64,000 nucleotides of DNA from PoT sp049331405 (GCF_049331405.1 NZ_CP186274.1:5890001-5954000); one strand, 5' to 3'; positions 34,705 through 44,132 are shown, numbered from the stretch's first letter. Translations and numbers: made by a program. The notes: generated from the sequence alone by a model not told the origin.

Positions 34705-35796
34705 TCATTCCAGGAAGGCCGCCTCCACCATCAGCCCGGGGCCGAAGGCCAACGCCACGCAAGGCCGAGGCGCCCGGGCCCGGTAGAGGCGGTCGAGGAT
34801 GAACAGGATCGTGGGGGACGACATATTGCCGCACTCGGCCAGGACGCGCTGAGAGACCTCGAGCGCGGAGCGGTCGAGCCCCGTCGCCTCATGGACCGCC
34901 GAGAGGATACGAGGCCCTCCCGGGTGAATTGCCCAGGAACCGATCGTGGCGAGGCTCTGGCCGTACTTCGCGAGCCAGGGCTCGAGCCACGGAAGCAGAT
35001 GCCGGCCGATCAACTCGGGCACGCGAGGGGAGAGCGTCATCTCGAACCCGTGATTGCCGATGCGCCAGGACATCGCGTCTTCCGAGTCTTCGATGAGCGT
35101 CGAGCCGGTCCCGACCACGCGGTAAGGGGCCGGCGACCGCTCGTTCAGGCCTGATGGCGAAGCGACCGCGACGAGCGCCGCGGAGCCGTCGGCGAAGAGG
35201 GAGTTGGCCACGATCTTGTCGGGGTTCCAGCCGTATTGATGGTGCAGGCTGCAGAGCTCGACCGCCGAGACGAGCACGCAGGCCGAGGGATCGGCGTCCA
35301 GGAACGACTTCGCCACCCTGAGCGCGTTGAGCAGTCCGTGACATCCCATGAACCCGACCTGGGTGCGGGCGACCTCCGGGCTGAGTGGCAGTTGCTTGAT
35401 CAGGCTGATGTCGAATCCGGGGGAATAGAACCCGGTGCAGGTCACGGTGATCAGGTGGGTGACCCGGCCGGGGTCGATCCCCGCGTCGTCGAGCGCGACC
35501 TTCGCGGCGGAGACGGCGAGGTGCCCTGCCTCGGCCTCGTACTTGCGCATCCGGTCGAAGGTGGTCGGGTCCTGCCCTTGGTTGAAGAACGACTGGCGGC
35601 CCGCCAGGTCCCCCTCCGAGGCGTCGAGCACCACGCAATGCCGGCCCTCGACCCCCGCCTTGCGATACATCGCCTGGAAGAGACGCTCCTGGGCGGGGGT
35701 CTCGCAGGAGAACTGCTGGGCGATCTCGGCGGCGTCCGCCTGAGCGATCCGATGCTGCGGCAGGGCGGTGCCGATGCCGGCGATCCAGGTGGGCAT
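34705..35796 (-). CDS. Type III polyketide synthase
   Basis: A 363-residue chalcone-synthase-like homodimeric enzyme that extends an acyl-CoA with malonyl-CoA. The catalytic triad is visible: Cys152 in QVGFMGCHGLLNAL, His291 in SWAIHPGGPRIL and Asn324 in LAECGNMSSPT. VTCTGFYSPGFD and SLFADGSAALVA are other family marks. ATG 35796 (MPTWIAGIGTALP) is the natural start. It is the third gene of an operon after a methyltransferase and a flavoprotein, the same gene set as the Streptomyces srs alkylresorcinol operon, so an alkylresorcinol or alkylpyrone synthase is likely. The starter is probably a long acyl chain, which is inference. Confidence 0.94.
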   Translation of the reverse strand: MPTWIAGIGTALPQHRIAQADAAEIAQQFSCETPAQERLFQAMYRKAGVEGRHCVVLDASEGDLAGRQSFFNQGQDPTTFDRMRKYEAEAGHLAVSAAKVALDDAGIDPGRVTHLITVTCTGFYSPGFDISLIKQLPLSPEVARTQVGFMGCHGLLNALRVAKSFLDADPSACVLVSAVELCSLHHQYGWNPDKIVANSLFADGSAALVAVASPSGLNERSPAPYRVVGTGSTLIEDSEDAMSWRIGNHGFEMTLSPRVPELIGRHLLPWLEPWLAKYGQSLATIGSWAIHPGGPRILSAVHEATGLDRSALEVSQRVLAECGNMSSPTILFILDRLYRARAPRPCVALAFGPGLMVEAAFLE

Positions 35797-35810
35797 AGTC
35801 GTCAACTCGC

Positions 35811-36989
35811 TTACAGTGAGACCGGTGGTGAATTGACCCTTTGGATCAGGCCCCGGGTCATGACCGGGGCCCTCGTGGCCGTCTCGAACACGAGGCGAGA
35901 CAACCAGGGGCGTCGCAAGACCGCAGCAAACCCCCGGCAGATGGCCTGGCGGCGCCCGACCAGCCGGCCATGGAGCCGAGACCACTCCCCGATGAGCCCG
36001 GGCTCCCACTCCCCGATCGCTCGCAGCGCGAGCGGGGCGATCGCCCGCCCGGAGGCCATGGCCCAGGCCATCCCTTCCCCGGTGAAGGGCTCGACATAGC
36101 CCGTGGCGTCTCCGAGGAGGAAGAGACGACTGGCGGCGATCGGCCGGGTCTGTCGCGTCAAGGGCGGGGTCCCCTGCCACTGGCTCGACTCGAGCGCGGG
36201 GACGGGCATGGCTCCCGCCTCGTATAAAATAGCGGCGGCCGCCTCGCCGGGGCTCCCCGCGCGTCTGAGCATCTCCTTGGCGACGGCGGCGGCCACGTTG
36301 AGCCGCCCGTCCTCATCCCGGACGATACCGACGTAGCCATCGCGAGCGACGGCCATGCTGATCCTCGGCTCGCGATAGGCCGGAGGGCACTCGTCGACGA
36401 CCGTCCCGAGGCCCACTCGCGATGCAACGGCGACCCGCGTCCTCAACGGCTCCGCATGATGGTCGAGGCATGTGTTGCCGATCCCCGCGGCGACGATCAC
36501 CAGCCTCGCCTCGGCGAGCGCCGAGCGATCCGGACGAGTCAGCCTGACGCGGCGCACGTCCCCTTCCGCTCGTTCGACGACCGCCGAGGTCTCCTGGATG
36601 AAGTCGGCTCCTGCTGCGATCGCCGCCTCGACCAGCGCGGCATCGAGCCGGGCCCGTGAGAGGACGCGGCCCTCGGGCAGCGGGAACCGGGCCGAGCGGT
36701 GACGGAACGTCACCTGGAGCTGTTCGGGTTCGACCGCCCCTAACCGATCGATCAGGGATTCGAGCCCGATCGATCGCAGGACGGCGAGCGCCTGGCCATT
36801 CAGGCAGGCGCCGCAGACCTTGGTGCGGGGGAAGGCCTTCTTGTCGACGAGCAGGACGCGTGCGCCGGCCCACGCGATCTGGCGGGCGGCCAGGGTCCCG
36901 GCCGGCCCCGCGCCGATCACCACGGCGTCCCAACGGCGAGTCGTGGCGGCCTCGAGGCTCAGGGTATCGACCATCGAGCCGGAGGTCAT
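35811..36989 (-). CDS. FAD-dependent monooxygenase / geranylgeranyl-reductase-like flavoprotein
   Basis: A 392-residue flavoprotein. ATG 36989 overlaps the methyltransferase stop by ATGA and follows GGAGG, so the longer frame upstream is rejected. DAVVIGAGPAGTLAARQ is the FAD-binding GxGxxG, KVCGACLNGQAL the family loop, and LFLLGDATGYVEPFTGEGM the GD motif. Related proteins hydroxylate aromatic rings or reduce double bonds. Placed between a methyltransferase and a type III polyketide synthase it most likely hydroxylates the phenolic lipid, like SrsC. The gap to the synthase gene is 14 bases. Confidence 0.92.
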   Translation of the reverse strand: MTSGSMVDTLSLEAATTRRWDAVVIGAGPAGTLAARQIAWAGARVLLVDKKAFPRTKVCGACLNGQALAVLRSIGLESLIDRLGAVEPEQLQVTFRHRSARFPLPEGRVLSRARLDAALVEAAIAAGADFIQETSAVVERAEGDVRRVRLTRPDRSALAEARLVIVAAGIGNTCLDHHAEPLRTRVAVASRVGLGTVVDECPPAYREPRISMAVARDGYVGIVRDEDGRLNVAAAVAKEMLRRAGSPGEAAAAILYEAGAMPVPALESSQWQGTPPLTRQTRPIAASRLFLLGDATGYVEPFTGEGMAWAMASGRAIAPLALRAIGEWEPGLIGEWSRLHGRLVGRRQAICRGFAAVLRRPWLSRLVFETATRAPVMTRGLIQRVNSPPVSL

Positions 36990-37720
36990 CCGCCGCGCCT
37001 CCAGCTCAGGAGGAATCGCTGGGGCCAGTGCCTTGTAATCGTGGTTCCGCTCAAACCCGCACGCTCGGCGAGGCCTCGGGCTTCCTCGACCGTGAACGCC
37101 CCGGCCACCGACGCAGGCCCGTCGTAATGGACGACCGGCGAGCGGGACAGCAGGCGGCACCCGAACTTGGCGAGCCAGTAGCCGAAGCGGCCCCGGACGA
37201 GGTCGTTGACGAGCACGAGCTGCCCGGCGGCCTCAGCCATGCGCCGGAGCAACTCGATGGCCGCAGCTTCATCGAGGTGATGGAGGAAGAGCGAGCAGGC
37301 GATGACGTCGTAATCATCGCGGGGGGGCGTGTCGGCCAGGGCGTCGCTTTCGAAGAATCGCACGTCGATGCCTCGATGTCTGGCTCGATCTCGGGCGAAC
37401 TCGACGGCCTGGGAGCTGATGTCGCACCCCTCGACGTCCAGTTCCAGCCCTTCACCCTTGGCCCTTCGGGCCAGGGCAATGGCCACGTCCCCGCCGCCGC
37501 TCGCCAGGTCGAGCACGCGCAAAGGGGGATCGCCCGGCCCGCGTCCTCGGGCCAGGGCCGCGATCGACGGCCAGAGGATCGCCGCGCTCCGGCTGAAGGA
37601 GTTGATCCTCCCGAGTCCTCGGAGGGCCGAGGCATGCATTTCGGGCGTCAGGCCCGGTTGATCCATGATCTCGGGCACCCGATGCCTCTGTCGCAGATCG
37701 GGGCTCGCTTTATTTGGCAT
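36986..37720 (-). CDS. SAM-dependent methyltransferase of the polyketide operon
   Basis: A 244-residue class I methyltransferase from ATG 37720; ATG 37765 and an internal ATG are alternatives and none has a good ribosome site. RVLDLASGGGDVAIALA is SAM motif I, DVEGCDISSQAVEFA motif II, and DVIACSLFLHHL motif III. It is the first gene of the methyltransferase, flavoprotein, type III polyketide synthase operon and is translationally coupled to the flavoprotein by ATGA. By comparison with SrsB it would methylate the resorcinol ring or its hydroxyl. Confidence 0.9.
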   Translation of the reverse strand: MPNKASPDLRQRHRVPEIMDQPGLTPEMHASALRGLGRINSFSRSAAILWPSIAALARGRGPGDPPLRVLDLASGGGDVAIALARRAKGEGLELDVEGCDISSQAVEFARDRARHRGIDVRFFESDALADTPPRDDYDVIACSLFLHHLDEAAAIELLRRMAEAAGQLVLVNDLVRGRFGYWLAKFGCRLLSRSPVVHYDGPASVAGAFTVEEARGLAERAGLSGTTITRHWPQRFLLSWRRGG

Positions 37721-37960
37721 GTTTACCGCGTTGATGAATCTCTGAGGCAAATCAGCAGGCCTCATGGCGATTCATTATGCAGCGAAACGCGCGCCGAGAT
37801 ACAACCGGCCCGCCCCGATTTGCTCCGGCAGCCGGAGAGTCGCCCGATCAAATGATGCAAATCCAATTGATGACGATTTGTGCTTTTCTGAACGCTCAAA
37901 GGGTGGTGCGAGTGGCCGGGTGATATCCGGGTCGGTTCGGGCGGTGCGGGGTGGGTAAGT

Positions 37961-39205
37961 TCAGGCTTCGATCGCGGTCCTCGTCCTGACCAGGACGCGG
38001 TCTTTCTCGACCGGGTCGAGGCGCTCGCGAGCCGCCGCGGGCGAGCCTACAACTTGTGGGCTCTCGAAGAGGCGGCGAAAGAGTTCGGCGAGGAGGAGGC
38101 AGGAGGGCGAGACGATCAGGATCAGGGCGGCCAGCCTCGCGTCACTCCCCCAGCCCTGGGCCCTCAGCGCGAGGTTCGCGAGGGCGAGGATCGGGTAATG
38201 CGTGAGGTAGAGGCTATACGAGAGCCTGCCGGACGCGACCATGAATCGGCCTTCGAAGCAGCGGAGCACGCGCGGGCGATTTGCCCAGGGTTGGGCGTCG
38301 GCCTTCATCGAGAGGTACGACCAGCGGACCGCCAGTGCCGTGATCGCCAGGCCGCACGCGAGGTCGCCGACCATCATCCGCGTCTCGTCCGCCGGGCCGA
38401 TCGTCCACCAGGCCAGCCCCGTGCTCAGGAACACGAGTGCGACGAGAGCCCGGTCGAGCCCGGTATGAGCCCGCAGGGCCTGGAAGATCCGGGCCTGTCG
38501 CGTCAGGACGGCCCCGGCCATCCCCATCGCCAGGAGCCCCAGATACCAGGGGCAGAGCACCCGGAGCGCGGGCCGTTGCAGCGGGACGGAGAGCGCGGCG
38601 ATGGCCTCTCCGGCGATCACGGCCGAGGCGACGGCCGCCGTGATTCCCCAGCGTCGTCGGGCCGCGAGCAAGGCCGGGAAGAGGAGGAACGCCTGCCATT
38701 CCGTGGCCAGGCTCCAGAACGGGGGCGCGACCCGGAAGATCCACTGCCCGTCCAGGTTATGGATCAGGAGCAGGTGCGCGACGATGGACCCGGTCGAAAA
38801 CGCCGGCAAGGCCCGGTCCCAGGGCGTCAGGCCCGGCTCCCCCAGCGCTGGGATCAGGGCGATCAGCAGCCAGGTGAGCCCAAGGGCCGCGTAATAGGGG
38901 GGTAAGATCCGCCTGGCTCGACGCAGCACGTACGCGAGCGTGCCCCCTGGCAATCGATCGCCGCCGTCGACCAGTACGCGCTGCATCAGGCCGAAGCCGG
39001 AGAGGACCACGAACAGGGAGACGGCGTAGTGCCCGTGTCGGAGCAGGTATCGGACAACCTGGGCCGTCCCCGACAGGCCAGCAGGCGCGACCATGAGCGC
39101 AGCATGGTGCAGGACCACGTAGATGGCCGCCAGCCCTCGCAATCCGTCGAGAAAGCCGATCCGAGGTCTGGCCCCGGCCCGGTCCGCTCGCGCAACAAGG
39201 CCCAT
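37961..39205 (-). CDS. Acyltransferase 3 family membrane protein (OafA-like)
   Basis: A 414-residue protein with about 10 membrane segments. FLDGLRGLAAIYVVLHHA contains the conserved Arg and His of the family, SLFVVLSGFGLMQR follows, and ILPPYYAALGL marks a later segment. Members transfer acetyl or other acyl groups to sugars or lipids at the inner membrane. GGAGGT 6-7 bases before ATG 39205 is a strong ribosome site. It runs in the same direction as the polyketide operon 240 bases downstream and could act on its product, but the gap makes separate transcription likely. Confidence 0.9.
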   Translation of the reverse strand: MGLVARADRAGARPRIGFLDGLRGLAAIYVVLHHAALMVAPAGLSGTAQVVRYLLRHGHYAVSLFVVLSGFGLMQRVLVDGGDRLPGGTLAYVLRRARRILPPYYAALGLTWLLIALIPALGEPGLTPWDRALPAFSTGSIVAHLLLIHNLDGQWIFRVAPPFWSLATEWQAFLLFPALLAARRRWGITAAVASAVIAGEAIAALSVPLQRPALRVLCPWYLGLLAMGMAGAVLTRQARIFQALRAHTGLDRALVALVFLSTGLAWWTIGPADETRMMVGDLACGLAITALAVRWSYLSMKADAQPWANRPRVLRCFEGRFMVASGRLSYSLYLTHYPILALANLALRAQGWGSDARLAALILIVSPSCLLLAELFRRLFESPQVVGSPAAARERLDPVEKDRVLVRTRTAIEA

Positions 39206-39360
39206 CGATCCACCTCCATGTGGACCCCGGCCTCGACGTTGAGCCTGCCGCCACCCAACGCCGAATCCATACCTGCTTCGTTCGAGAGACGGAATCGGGC
39301 GAGACTATACCCGGAGTGCCCCCGGGTGTCGTCCCCAACTCTGGGGACGCCCATCCCTCA

Positions 39361-39771
39361 TCACATGAGTTCGTCGATCGCCCGCGGCTTGGGCTTCCCC
39401 ACAGCCCTGCGAAACCTCGGCAGGGTCGCGAGCAGAGGCGACATCATGTAGGCCAGGCCCAGGGCATACAGCCACGCGCCGCGCACGATCAGGGACACGA
39501 GGGGCAAGACGCAGCAGACGGCCACGACCCCGATGATGAACCGTCGAGGAATCGCTCGTCCCATCCAGAGTCGGTTCCCGAGCCAGGTCGCCACCCAGAC
39601 GATGGGCAATCCCATCCCCGCCACCAGCAGTATCGGCCACTTCCCGGAGATCAGGGCCCCCAGCGTTCCGAGGGCCGTCGGGATCCCGATGGCCGCGGCC
39701 AGCACGAACAGGATGACGGCGAGCACCCTCGGCAAGGTCTCGGGGCGGTCGGCGAGTTCGTCAGTCATCAT
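39361..39771 (-). CDS. Small multi-span membrane protein of unknown function
   Basis: A 136-residue protein with four predicted membrane segments (VLAVILFVLAAAIGIPTALG; WPILLVAGMGLPIVWVATWL; FIIGVVAVCCVLPLVSLIV; and one near the C-terminus) and a basic C-terminal tail (FRRAVGKPKPRA). GGAGGA lies about 10 bases before its start; ATG 39768 is an equal alternative. No family is recognised. It lies between the prepilin-like gene upstream and the acyltransferase downstream on the same strand. Confidence 0.7.
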   Translation of the reverse strand: MMTDELADRPETLPRVLAVILFVLAAAIGIPTALGTLGALISGKWPILLVAGMGLPIVWVATWLGNRLWMGRAIPRRFIIGVVAVCCVLPLVSLIVRGAWLYALGLAYMMSPLLATLPRFRRAVGKPKPRAIDELM

Positions 39772-39823
39772 CGACGCTTCCTCCGCCTGCAGATATTACG
39801 GGAATTCAGGCATGGGGACACCC

Positions 39824-40921
39824 TCAGAATTCGTCGGCCGAGAGGATCTCGCCCTGGTCTCTCGATCCGAGCTTCCAGACCGTTTGCGGGCTCATGCTCG
39901 ACCTGAGGAATCGGACGGAGCCATCGCACATGGCGACGTTGGCCCCGCCGCTGTGATAGCTGCTCATCCCATACATACCGGGGGCGTCAAAATCGGCCTG
40001 CCCGGAGGTGCTGATCTCGCAGTTCGGATACGCCGGGTTCGGCGGCAGGAGCGTGTTCCCCAGGCTCTCCCCGAAGTAGCCGAAGCTCCACGACTCCCCG
40101 ACCCAAGAGCGGTTGTTGGTCGCGCCGGCCTTGGCGGCACAGGCGTCGAGCCAGGCCGAGAAGCCCGAGGCCCCAGCCGGCATGTTCATCCTCGCGTCGT
40201 CCGCCTCCGTGGCGCCGCCCGGGAAGACCCCCGAAACCACGACTACGTCCTGCGGGATCGAGACCCTCGAACCGTCGAAATCCCCCGTCCGCCACTCGCC
40301 GAAGGCGATCGTGTGGCTCGTCCCATCCCGCACGTCCTGGAGCCTGACCACCTTCCCCCACATGAACGCACCGCCGGGAGACGCATGATCGAGGTGGCCG
40401 TCGAGGTTGAGGCTCGGCCCGACGGACGCGAAGTAATTGTTACCCGAGGCCGGGATGTCCCACCCGTTGACGGTCGCCTCGGGTTTTGAGTCCGAAGGGC
40501 ATAGGAAGGGATCGATCCGCATCATGACGGCGGTCGAGTTGATCCGCTGCGTGATAGGGTCGCTAATGTTGCAGACATGAAAATTGATGGTGTTGTAGAT
40601 CGGAACCTGTTCCAGGTACGGCAGGACTCGCGATTGCTCGCTCCAGCTCCCCAACCCACCGCAATTGAAGGGCATGGCCACCCGCCGAGAGGATGCGAGG
40701 CCTCCCGGCGGCAGGCATTCGTTCGTGCCCTGGTAATTCTGGATCGCGAGCCCGAGCTGTTTCAGATTATTCACGCATCGAGCCCGCCGGGCCATTTCTC
40801 GGGCCGACTGCACGGCCGGCAGCAAGAGCGCACAGAGCAGCGCAATGATAAGGATCACCACCAGCAATTCGATCAGGGTGAACCCTCGACCGAAACGTCC
40901 CCGCGATCGCGCCGGCAGCAT
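39824..40921 (-). CDS. DUF1559 prepilin-like protein
   Basis: A 365-residue protein of a family expanded in planctomycetes. The N-terminus GRGFTLIELLVVILIIALL is a type IV prepilin signal cut after Gly, followed by ALLLPAVQSAREMARR and CVNNLKQLGLAIQNY. The C-terminus has H-SGGANVAMC-DG, the H-x9-DG motif of DUF1559. ATG 40921 puts the prepilin peptidase site 11 residues in; a TTG further upstream is unlikely. Such proteins are thought to form pseudopili or surface fibres, but their role is unproved. It is divergent from the DUF1501 gene, 337 bases away. Confidence 0.95.
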   Translation of the reverse strand: MLPARSRGRFGRGFTLIELLVVILIIALLCALLLPAVQSAREMARRARCVNNLKQLGLAIQNYQGTNECLPPGGLASSRRVAMPFNCGGLGSWSEQSRVLPYLEQVPIYNTINFHVCNISDPITQRINSTAVMMRIDPFLCPSDSKPEATVNGWDIPASGNNYFASVGPSLNLDGHLDHASPGGAFMWGKVVRLQDVRDGTSHTIAFGEWRTGDFDGSRVSIPQDVVVVSGVFPGGATEADDARMNMPAGASGFSAWLDACAAKAGATNNRSWVGESWSFGYFGESLGNTLLPPNPAYPNCEISTSGQADFDAPGMYGMSSYHSGGANVAMCDGSVRFLRSSMSPQTVWKLGSRDQGEILSADEF

Positions 40922-41258
40922 GAGATTGCCCCACGAGAGTGCGAGAATGGGTATCTCCGACAAATGTAATTTTTTGTAAGCTGGTCTTCAAGTCCTTTGA
41001 GACAGGCCTGGCCGACTTCTCGAGGAGCCGGCGTGATTCTCTCGTGCCGGGCGTCAGTTCAAGACCTCGGCGTGTCGATCATGTTTGGCGTGGTTGGATT
41101 GATTCTTTGTGTCAGCGTGGATTCGTGGATTGAGACGATGAGGGGCTTGCGCGGGCGTGCTTGGGGTAACGAACTTGCTAGCGACGGAATTGTTGACATA
41201 ATGTTTGAGGATGGTCGAACTCCGTGGGATGCGTGGCATTAACGTCGAGGGCTGAGGC
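40922..41258. other. Divergent intergenic region with a candidate promoter
   Basis: This stretch is less GC-rich than the coding DNA. TTGCTA (41175-41180) and CATAAT (41197-41202), 16 bases apart, are a plausible promoter for the DUF1501 gene about 57 bases downstream. No other element is recognised. Confidence 0.4.
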
Positions 41259-42587
41259 ATGCTGACACTTTCGGGTCCCTCGAGGAAGTATTGCGACGGG
41301 GTTTCGCGGCGGTCGTTCCTCAAGCTCGGCGGGCTGGTGATGGGGGGGCTCGGGCTTCCCGAACTGCTGCGGGCCGAGGCCCAGGCGGGGCGAGGGAAGT
41401 CGCACAAGTCGGTCATCATGGTCTACCTCACCGGGGGCCTGCCGCACCAGGACACGTTCGACCTCAAGCCGAATGCACCCGACGGGATCCGCGGCGAGTT
41501 CAAGCCGATCGCGACGAAGATCCCGGGGATCGAGGTCGGCGAGCTGCTCCCCAGGACGGCGGCGACCCTCGACAAGATGGCCGTGATCCGCTCGCTGGTC
41601 GGGCTCCGGGATGAGCACTCGAGCTTCCAGAACATCACCGGCTACCCGATGGGCGTCAGCCAGCGCGAGGGGAAGCCGCATTTCGGCTCGGTGATCTCGA
41701 GGGTCCAGGGACCGCATGACCCGGTCGTCCCGCCGTTCATCGACCTCTTCCCGACGATGCAGCACCGGCCCTATAACACGCCGGGGCCCGGGCTCCTGGG
41801 GATGACGCATCGCCCCGCGCGGATGGATGGCGACGACCTCGCGTTGCTGAAGGGCGGGAGCGTCCCCCCCGACCGCTTCGAAGGCCGAAAGCATCTCCTC
41901 AGCCAGTTCGACCAGTTCCGCCGTCAGGTCGACTCGACCGAGGTCGGCGGTATGGACGGGATGTACCGCCGGGCGTTCGAGGTGCTTGCCTCCGACAAGG
42001 TCGCGAAGGCCCTCGACGTCACGCGGGAAGACCCTCGGGTGCGCGAGAAGTACGGCATCGGCTCGTCGACCCACCTCGGCGACGGCGGCCCGATGTGGAA
42101 CGACCAGTTCCTGATCGCCCGCCGCCTGGTCGAGGCCGGCGCCCGCTGCGTGACCGTGGCCTATGGCTTCTGGGACACGCACAGCAACAACTTCCCCTGG
42201 CTCAAGGAACGCCTCCCCCTGTTCGATCAGGGGGTCTCGGCCCTCGTCGACGACATCTACGCCCGAGGCCTCGACCAGGACGTGACGGTCGTTGTCTGGG
42301 GCGAGTTCGGCCGATCCCCCCGGATCAACAAGGACGGCGGTCGCGACCACTGGGCGCCCGTCAATAGCGCCATCCTGGCCGGCGGAGGCATGCGCGTGGG
42401 CCAGGTCATCGGCTCGACCGACCGCCTCGGCGGCTCCGCCGCGAGCCATCCGATCCACTACCTCGATGTGCTGGCGACCGTCTACCACAACCTCGGCATC
42501 GACCCGCATTCGTTCGTCAACGACATCGCCGGCCGCCCCGTCCCCATCCTGCCGAGCACCTCGCGCCCCATCGAAGAGCTCATCTGA
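41259..42587 (+). CDS. Tat-exported DUF1501 protein
   Basis: A 442-residue protein. SRRSFLKLGGLVMGGLGLP is a Tat signal. The body matches DUF1501, a sulfatase/alkaline-phosphatase-like fold abundant in planctomycetes: SVIMVYLTGGLPHQDTFDLK, VIRSLVGLRDEHS, YGFWDTHSNNFP, WGEFGRSPRINKDGGRDHW. Histidines and aspartates at GRDHW and WDTH could bind metal. DUF1501 genes are often paired with DUF1553/DUF1549 cytochrome genes; here no such partner is next to it. The biochemical role is unknown. A perfect terminator follows at 42630. Confidence 0.94.
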   Translation: MLTLSGPSRKYCDGVSRRSFLKLGGLVMGGLGLPELLRAEAQAGRGKSHKSVIMVYLTGGLPHQDTFDLKPNAPDGIRGEFKPIATKIPGIEVGELLPRTAATLDKMAVIRSLVGLRDEHSSFQNITGYPMGVSQREGKPHFGSVISRVQGPHDPVVPPFIDLFPTMQHRPYNTPGPGLLGMTHRPARMDGDDLALLKGGSVPPDRFEGRKHLLSQFDQFRRQVDSTEVGGMDGMYRRAFEVLASDKVAKALDVTREDPRVREKYGIGSSTHLGDGGPMWNDQFLIARRLVEAGARCVTVAYGFWDTHSNNFPWLKERLPLFDQGVSALVDDIYARGLDQDVTVVVWGEFGRSPRINKDGGRDHWAPVNSAILAGGGMRVGQVIGSTDRLGGSAASHPIHYLDVLATVYHNLGIDPHSFVNDIAGRPVPILPSTSRPIEELI

Positions 42588-42629
42588 CGAGTTGGTTCGG
42601 GCGGCGTCATTCAGGGTAAACCATCTATA

Positions 42630-42659
42630 GAAAGCCCGGCTCGCTTGAGCCGGGCTTTC
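42630..42659 (+). terminator. Intrinsic terminator
   Basis: GAAAGCCCGGCTC (42630-42642) pairs perfectly with GAGCCGGGCTTTC (42647-42659) over a 4-base loop, 43 bases after the DUF1501 stop. The T-rich part is within the stem end (TTTC). Confidence 0.82.
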
Positions 42660-42881
42660 GTCCGTCTCTACCCCGAGAATCCCGTGGTCCCGCCGCCTCT
42701 TTTGCGATTGAGGCTATGGGCCCCTCGCGCATTGGCCTTGTGCGAACCGGGGAATTTCGTGAATTTTCGGCGATTTGCCAAATTTATGCTGGCATTCCTG
42801 CCGAGATTTGCTAAGTACGGTTACTGTACGTTTGAATATTGATCGGGAGGCGTGGTAACCGAGTTCTTGGGAATCCGAATC

Positions 42882-44132
42882 ATGGACGTGCAAACGGTCG
42901 GGGATGTGAGTCGGGTGGTGGATGCCGTCTATCGCTCGGAGTCGCGGCGGGTCTTCGCGACATTGATCCGCCTGCTCGGCGACTTCGACCTGGCCGAGGA
43001 GGCCTTGCACGAGGCGTTCACGGCGGCGCTCGAGCAGTGGGCCCGCGACGGCGTGCCGACGAACCCGAGGGCCTGGCTGGTCTCGGCGGGGCGCTTCAAG
43101 GCGCTCGATGTCGTCAGGCGCCGGATCCGCTTCGACTCCTCGCTCGCCGAACTGGCCTCGCGGCTCGACCAGAATGCCTCGGCGTTCGAGGCGAAGGAAG
43201 ATGGCGAGGTCGAGGACGACCGCCTCCGCCTGATCTTCACCTGCTGCCACCCCGCGCTGCCGGCGAGCACCCAGATCGCCCTGACCTTGCGTGAGGTCTG
43301 CGACCTGAAGACCGAGGAGATCGCCAGCGCCTTCCTGACCTCCCCCTCGACGATCGCCCAGCGCATCGTGCGAGGGAAGGCGAAGATCCGCGACGCGGCG
43401 ATCCCCTATCAGGTCCCCTCGCGTGCCGACATCCCGGCGCGGCTCGATTCGGTCCTCTCGGTCATCTACCTCGTCTTCACCGAGGGCTACTCGGCCTCGT
43501 CGGGCGAGACGGTCACGCGCCCCGACGTCTCGGGCGAGGCGATTCGCCTGGGCCGCTTGCTCCAGGAGCTCTTGCCCGACCCGGAGGTCACAGGCCTGCT
43601 CGCCCTCATGCTCCTCCAGGAGTCGAGGCGCACCGCACGCTCGGCCCCTAATGGTGACGTGATCCTGCTCGAAGACCAGGATCGGTCCCTCTGGGATGCC
43701 CAGCAGATCGCGGAAGGCAAGACGCTCGTCGGCCGGGCCCTCTCGTCGCGGTCGTTCGGGGCCTACACGATTCAGGCGGCGATCGCGGCGGTCCACGCCG
43801 ACGCTCCCAGCACCGCGTCGACCGACTGGGCCCAGATCGTGGCCCTCTACGACATCCTCGCCAGGGCCGAGCCCTCCCCCATCATCGAGCTGAACCGGGC
43901 CGTGGCGGTCGCGATGCGCGACGACCCCTCGGCCGGCCTGCAACTCATCGACGCCATCCTGGATCGGGGCGAACTCGGCGACTACCACCTGGCGCACGCC
44001 GCCCGTGCCGACCTCTGCCGGCGATCAGGACGATTTGACGAGGCACGAGAATCGTACCGGCGTGCCCTCGAACTCGCGCGCCAGGAGCCCGAGCGTCGAT
44101 TCCTCGAAGGCCGCCTGCGCGAGCTGAGCTGA
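42882..44132 (+). CDS. ECF42-type RNA polymerase sigma factor with DUF6596/TPR-like extension
   Basis: A 416-residue protein from ATG 42882; GTG 42852 has a ribosome site only one base away and is less likely. Region 2 is seen in RRVFATLIRLLGDFDLAEEA and region 4 in ALTLREVCDLKTEEIASAFL with PSTIAQRIVRGKAKIR. The long C-terminal half (from VIYLVFTEGYSASSGE, through ELNRAVAVAM, to YRRALELA) is the DUF6596 and TPR-like extension that defines ECF42, a group normally linked to YCII/DGPF proteins. Exactly that context follows. No anti-sigma factor is nearby; in this group the extension is thought to control activity. Confidence 0.93.
   Translation: MDVQTVGDVSRVVDAVYRSESRRVFATLIRLLGDFDLAEEALHEAFTAALEQWARDGVPTNPRAWLVSAGRFKALDVVRRRIRFDSSLAELASRLDQNASAFEAKEDGEVEDDRLRLIFTCCHPALPASTQIALTLREVCDLKTEEIASAFLTSPSTIAQRIVRGKAKIRDAAIPYQVPSRADIPARLDSVLSVIYLVFTEGYSASSGETVTRPDVSGEAIRLGRLLQELLPDPEVTGLLALMLLQESRRTARSAPNGDVILLEDQDRSLWDAQQIAEGKTLVGRALSSRSFGAYTIQAAIAAVHADAPSTASTDWAQIVALYDILARAEPSPIIELNRAVAVAMRDDPSAGLQLIDAILDRGELGDYHLAHAARADLCRRSGRFDEARESYRRALELARQEPERRFLEGRLRELS

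Noticed and set aside
42790..42850. TACGGTTACTGTACG as an autoregulatory operator of the ECF42 gene
   Set aside because: Only a short self-complementary GTAC appears twice; it does not match the TGTCGA/CGA element and could be chance.
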